Assembly: GCF_900176345.1 (NCBI RefSeq)
Contig: NZ_FWXU01000013.1
Span: 1-64,000, forward strand
Direction: 5' to 3'
DNA: 64,000 nt
Source of the DNA: Rhizobium sp. RU36D
Lineage (GTDB): Bacteria; Pseudomonadota; Alphaproteobacteria; Rhizobiales; Rhizobiaceae
Shown: piece by piece, positions 61,059-64,000 of the stretch
Layout of the letters: each line of letters opens with the position of its first letter
Position numbering within the stretch: position 1 is the stretch's first letter
Program-made: the position numbers and the translations under genes
The notes under the pieces: generated by a model
Databases searched by the model: none
What the model saw: only the letters and a program-made list of their open reading frames with translations
Told to the model about the DNA's origin: nothing

Positions 61059-62792
61059 ATGAAGAAAGTGCTGATCGCCAACCGCGGCGAAATCGCCGTT
61101 CGCATCATCAGGGCCTGCCGCGACCATGGTCTTCAGTCCGTCGCCGTCTATGCCGATCCCGATGTGGATGCGCCCTTCGTGGCCCTGGCCGACGAGGCCT
61201 ATGGCCTTTCCGGCAGCCGGCCCGCCGAGACCTATCTCGATATCGACAAGCTGATCGCCATCGCGGCAAAGAGCGGTGCCGATGCCGTGCATCCCGGCTA
61301 TGGCTTCCTGTCGGAACGTGCCGAATTCGCCCGCGCGGTGCAGCAGGCCGGCCTCATCTGGATCGGCCCTGATCCGCATGTCATCGAGGCGCTGGGCGAC
61401 AAGGTCGAGGCGCGGCGCATCGCCACGTCAGTCGGCGCCCCCCTGGTCGCCGGGAGCGACGGCCCGGTCGAAAGCGCGGCCGAGGTCATCGCCTTTGCCG
61501 AAAAGCACGGCCTTCCGGTCGCCATCAAGGCCGCCCATGGCGGCGGCGGTCGCGGCCTCAAGGTCGCCTGGAAGATGGACGAGGTGGCCGAGCTTTACGA
61601 GTCTGCCGTGCGCGAGGCCAAGGCCGCCTTTGGCCGCGGCGAGTGTTTCCTTGAACGCTTCCTCGACCGCCCGCGCCATATCGAGGCGCAGGTGCTGGCC
61701 GACAAGCACGGCAATGTCCTGGTGCTCGGCACCCGTGATTGCTCGCTGCAGCGCCGCAACCAGAAGCTCGTCGAAGAGGCGCCGGCCCCCTTCCTCACAG
61801 ACGCCCAGCGCCACGAAATCCACGATGCGGCCAGGCGCATCTGTGCCGCCGCGGGCTATTCCGGCGCCGGCACGGTGGAATTCCTACTCGGCGTCGACGG
61901 CACGATTTCCTTCCTCGAAGTGAACACCCGCCTGCAGGTCGAACATCCCGTGACGGAGGAAACGACGGGCATCGATCTCGTCATCGAGCAGTTCCGCATT
62001 GCCGACGGGCTACCTTTGGAAGTCACCGAGACGCCCGCACCGCGCGGCCATTCCATCGAGTTCCGCATCAACGCGGAGGATCCCGGCCGCGGCTATCTGC
62101 CCACGCCCGGCAAGATCACCACCTTCGCGCCGCCGTCCGGCCCGGGCATCCGCCTCGATAGCGGCGTCGTCTCCGGCTCCACCGTGCCCGGCACCTTCGA
62201 CAGCCTGATGGCCAAGCTGATCGTGACGGGCGCCACCCGCGAACAGGCGCTCTCCCGCGCCCGCCGGGCTCTCGCCGAATTCACCATCGAAGGCGTGGCC
62301 ACCGTCCTGCCCTTCCACCGCGCCGCCATCGCCTCGCGCGATTTCACCGGTGAGGACGGCTTCAAGGTCCACACCCGCTGGATCGAGACCGATTTTGCCG
62401 GGACGATGGAGGCGGCGGCCCGGCCCGAGCCGCTGTCTGACGACCAGATGGTCCGCACCCATGTGGAAATCGACGGCAAGCGCCACGCGCTCGGCATTCC
62501 CGCCGCCCTTCTGGCCGGGCTCGGCGGCCTTTCGACTGCCAACCCTGCGGCCGGCCTTGCTGCGGTAAAACCCGAAGACCGCGCTGCCATCACCGCGCCG
62601 ATCTCCGGCACGCTGCAAGCCTTCAAGATCGAGGACGGCACCGAGGTGGCGAAAGGCGACCTGATCGCCGTGATGGAGGCGATGAAGATGGAAACCCAGG
62701 TCTCCGCCCCCCGCGCAGGCAAGATCCGCCTTACCGCCGAACCCGGCGCTTATATCAACGCGGGCACGGAGATCGCCCGGTTCGAGGATTGA
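61059..62792 (+). CDS. Biotin carboxylase with C-terminal biotin carboxyl carrier domain
   Basis: The 577-aa protein contains a full biotin carboxylase domain: [12 protein letters not shown] near residue 5, [11 protein letters not shown] near 80, [12 protein letters not shown] near 157, [12 protein letters not shown] near 230 and [14 protein letters not shown] near 287. A linker and a biotinyl domain with the biotin lysine in [10 protein letters not shown] near residue 546 follow. Acetyl-CoA carboxylase and acyl-CoA carboxylase alpha subunits share this layout, but no acyl-CoA carboxyltransferase is nearby. With the PxpB-PxpC fusion it makes a two-gene version of the urea carboxylase architecture. 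The ATG at 61059 has GAGG upstream. Confidence 0.88.
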   Translation: MKKVLIANRGEIAVRIIRACRDHGLQSVAVYADPDVDAPFVALADEAYGLSGSRPAETYLDIDKLIAIAAKSGADAVHPGYGFLSERAEFARAVQQAGLIWIGPDPHVIEALGDKVEARRIATSVGAPLVAGSDGPVESAAEVIAFAEKHGLPVAIKAAHGGGGRGLKVAWKMDEVAELYESAVREAKAAFGRGECFLERFLDRPRHIEAQVLADKHGNVLVLGTRDCSLQRRNQKLVEEAPAPFLTDAQRHEIHDAARRICAAAGYSGAGTVEFLLGVDGTISFLEVNTRLQVEHPVTEETTGIDLVIEQFRIADGLPLEVTETPAPRGHSIEFRINAEDPGRGYLPTPGKITTFAPPSGPGIRLDSGVVSGSTVPGTFDSLMAKLIVTGATREQALSRARRALAEFTIEGVATVLPFHRAAIASRDFTGEDGFKVHTRWIETDFAGTMEAAARPEPLSDDQMVRTHVEIDGKRHALGIPAALLAGLGGLSTANPAAGLAAVKPEDRAAITAPISGTLQAFKIEDGTEVAKGDLIAVMEAMKMETQVSAPRAGKIRLTAEPGAYINAGTEIARFED

Positions 62793-62808
62793 GATGGGTG
62801 CGGCGCAG

Positions 62809-62833
62809 TCCCTCTCCCCCTTGTGGGAAGGGA
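62809..62833. terminator. Terminator-like hairpin, remnant of the CTCCCCC repeat
   Basis: TCCCTCTCCC and GGGAAGGGA can pair around CCTTGT and are followed by TGAAAAA. The sequence is a degenerate partial relative of the repeat arms at 35384-35533. It lies between the convergent biotin carboxylase and restriction endonuclease genes. Confidence 0.4.
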
Positions 62834-62871
62834 TGAAAAACCAGCCTCTTAGGTAAGCCTAGCATAGACAC

Positions 62872-64000
62872 CTAGCTATTTCTGAGGTTCAGCTCTTTCC
62901 TCGCAGCTTGTAGATCAATCTTCGCATTGTAACCGTGTTTCTGCAGAAGATGGAGAAGGTGCGAGCCGGTGAAAAGGCTTATAGGCTTGCCTGAAGCAAA
63001 CTGGTGAGCGTCAGGCCCGTAATCAGCAGTTGATATCAATATGCCTCTGGATGCACCCTCGTGCTGCAAGGTGCCGTACAGGTCACGTACGGCTGATACC
63101 CCGACTGTCTTTGTATACCGCTTCGCTTGGATGATGATCTTGCCACCGGTGATTGGGTCCGGATCAAACGCCACCGCATCCACACCACCGTCGCTGCTCG
63201 CTTGAGTTATCTTTACCTCGCCACCCCTCGAGGCGAACTCCTTTTCGAACAGCTCCCGTATGAGGTGCTCAAAGTCACCCCAGTCCATTGCAGCAATGTT
63301 GGTGGCATTGTCGAGACCTGCAATGATCTCCTTTGCGTCAATGAAGCGCTTGTCCTGTTTGTTCATTTCCATGACCGGAGCGATCGGCGCCAACGCCGCG
63401 AGTGAGGAGGCTGAAACGCCTTTCAAGCTCTTGAAGCACGCCTTCGGGTCAACTCTCGCAAGATCGATCTGCTCGAATTCTGACTTCGTTACGAGCACAG
63501 ACATGATGCAGCTTCGGGTATCCTTGCCAGTGGCACGGTTCACGCTGGTTGAGAAGCCGTTAAAGAGGATCGCCTTCAGGTTTCCATGCTCGTCCGCTTC
63601 GAAGAGTTCGTGGAGAGTACGCAGGCAAATCTGATAACAAGCCGAATCAAAGTAGGCTTTCTGTTCCCTCTCTGACAGATGCGTCTCTTTCACTTCCCCC
63701 GTAGAGGGCGTGAATTTTACCGACTTTAGGGTCGGCATTCTGTCGAGAGATGGAAGTTCGTATTCAATCTGTAGCATTTGGGCCGGAGCGGCATGATAAT
63801 CAAGCTCATAGGATTTCTCGAACAACCCACCATAGTCCGAGGCATCGAGAACCAGGCTAGCGTGCTCAATTACCGCTCTCGGATCGCCAGCTTTAACGTC
63901 CCTAGCAAGCTGGTCAATCTTGGCGTTCGCTGCATCTTGCGCAGCTATGAACTCATTGTGCTTCTGCTTACACTCGACTTCATACTGTTCTTTTGCTTGG
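62872..64000 (-). CDS. Mrr-type restriction endonuclease, 5-prime end cut by window edge
   Basis: The minus-strand frame is open to the right edge. The TTG at 63825 is not the true start because codons continue through 64000 with a coiled-coil-like, charged stretch (EQYEVECKQKHNEFIAAQDA). The visible part is about 376 residues. The middle region is of unknown family. The C-terminal Mrr_cat domain starts at MDWGDFEHLIRELFEKEF and holds a PD-(D/E)xK site: SDGGVDAVAFDPD, then KIIIQAKR. Base composition is more AT-rich than its neighbours, suggesting transfer. A defence role against modified foreign DNA is the usual inference. Confidence 0.82.
   Translation of the reverse strand, partial: QAKEQYEVECKQKHNEFIAAQDAANAKIDQLARDVKAGDPRAVIEHASLVLDASDYGGLFEKSYELDYHAAPAQMLQIEYELPSLDRMPTLKSVKFTPSTGEVKETHLSEREQKAYFDSACYQICLRTLHELFEADEHGNLKAILFNGFSTSVNRATGKDTRSCIMSVLVTKSEFEQIDLARVDPKACFKSLKGVSASSLAALAPIAPVMEMNKQDKRFIDAKEIIAGLDNATNIAAMDWGDFEHLIRELFEKEFASRGGEVKITQASSDGGVDAVAFDPDPITGGKIIIQAKRYTKTVGVSAVRDLYGTLQHEGASRGILISTADYGPDAHQFASGKPISLFTGSHLLHLLQKHGYNAKIDLQAARKELNLRNS

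Noticed and set aside
61059-62792. Acetyl-CoA carboxylase or propionyl-CoA carboxylase alpha subunit as the function
   Set aside because: The domain layout would allow it, but no acyl-CoA carboxyltransferase is adjacent, while a KipI-KipA carboxyltransferase-like fusion is immediately upstream. The neutral name was kept.

Overview
The window looks like an accessory catabolic region from an alphaproteobacterium of the Hyphomicrobiales (Rhizobium/Agrobacterium/Shinella type). The reasons are the GC-rich coding style, the density of ABC and TRAP uptake systems each paired with a GntR or LysR regulator, and intergenic palindromic repeats that resemble rhizobial RIME-type elements. I saw no rRNA, tRNA, replication, phage or CRISPR features. 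A secondary replicon is possible, but this is inference.

Layout. (1) 0.3-7.6 kb: a DapA-like aldolase, an SDR, a lambda-crystallin-type dehydrogenase, a COG3199 NAD-kinase-like protein and a divergent two-subunit glycine dehydrogenase (GcvPA/GcvPB). There is no GcvH or GcvT. The three promoter regions share a 12-bp near-palindrome. (2) 7.65-15 kb: galactonate dehydratase, an FCD-type GntR regulator, an AraFGH sugar importer, an aldose epimerase and an SDR, fitting oxidative D-galactose/L-arabinose use. (3) 15.1-24.2 kb: a 2OG-Fe(II) oxygenase, a LysR regulator, an Atz/Trz-type deaminase, a BMP-family nucleoside ABC importer and a nucleoside hydrolase, fitting nucleoside salvage or breakdown. 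(4) 24.3-45.6 kb: a DoxX protein, then a block with a maleamate-amidase-like cysteine hydrolase, an isocitrate-lyase-family lyase, two maleate-isomerase/Asp-Glu-racemase-like proteins, two GntR regulators, an FAD monooxygenase, a TAXI-TRAP importer, and a deacetylase-ALDH-SDR-MBL-SDR operon divergent from a complete LIV-type ABC importer. The TRAP and LIV promoters share a conserved promoter/operator block, which suggests one regulon.

(5) 45.6-49.1 kb: an NCS2 permease with an extra C-terminal domain, a 270-bp MITE-like element and a RES/Xre toxin-antitoxin pair. (6) 49.2-55.3 kb: two GGDEF-EAL proteins flanking two tandem GltI-type solute-binding proteins that have no permease. (7) 55.5-62.8 kb: a GntR regulator, a divergent NRAMP-like transporter, PxpA, a DUF1445 hydro-lyase, fused PxpB-PxpC, and a biotin carboxylase-BCCP protein. 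Together these resemble a split urea-carboxylase-type enzyme tied to 5-oxoproline (or similar lactam) breakdown. (8) At the right edge is an Mrr-type restriction endonuclease that runs out of the window.

The strongest candidates for undescribed biology are the GcvPA/GcvPB cluster with its shared operator, the imide/maleamate-like block with its common promoter, the solute-binding-protein/c-di-GMP island, and the NRAMP-like/oxoprolinase/biotin carboxylase operon. Functions are assigned by reading motifs by eye; no database search was run.
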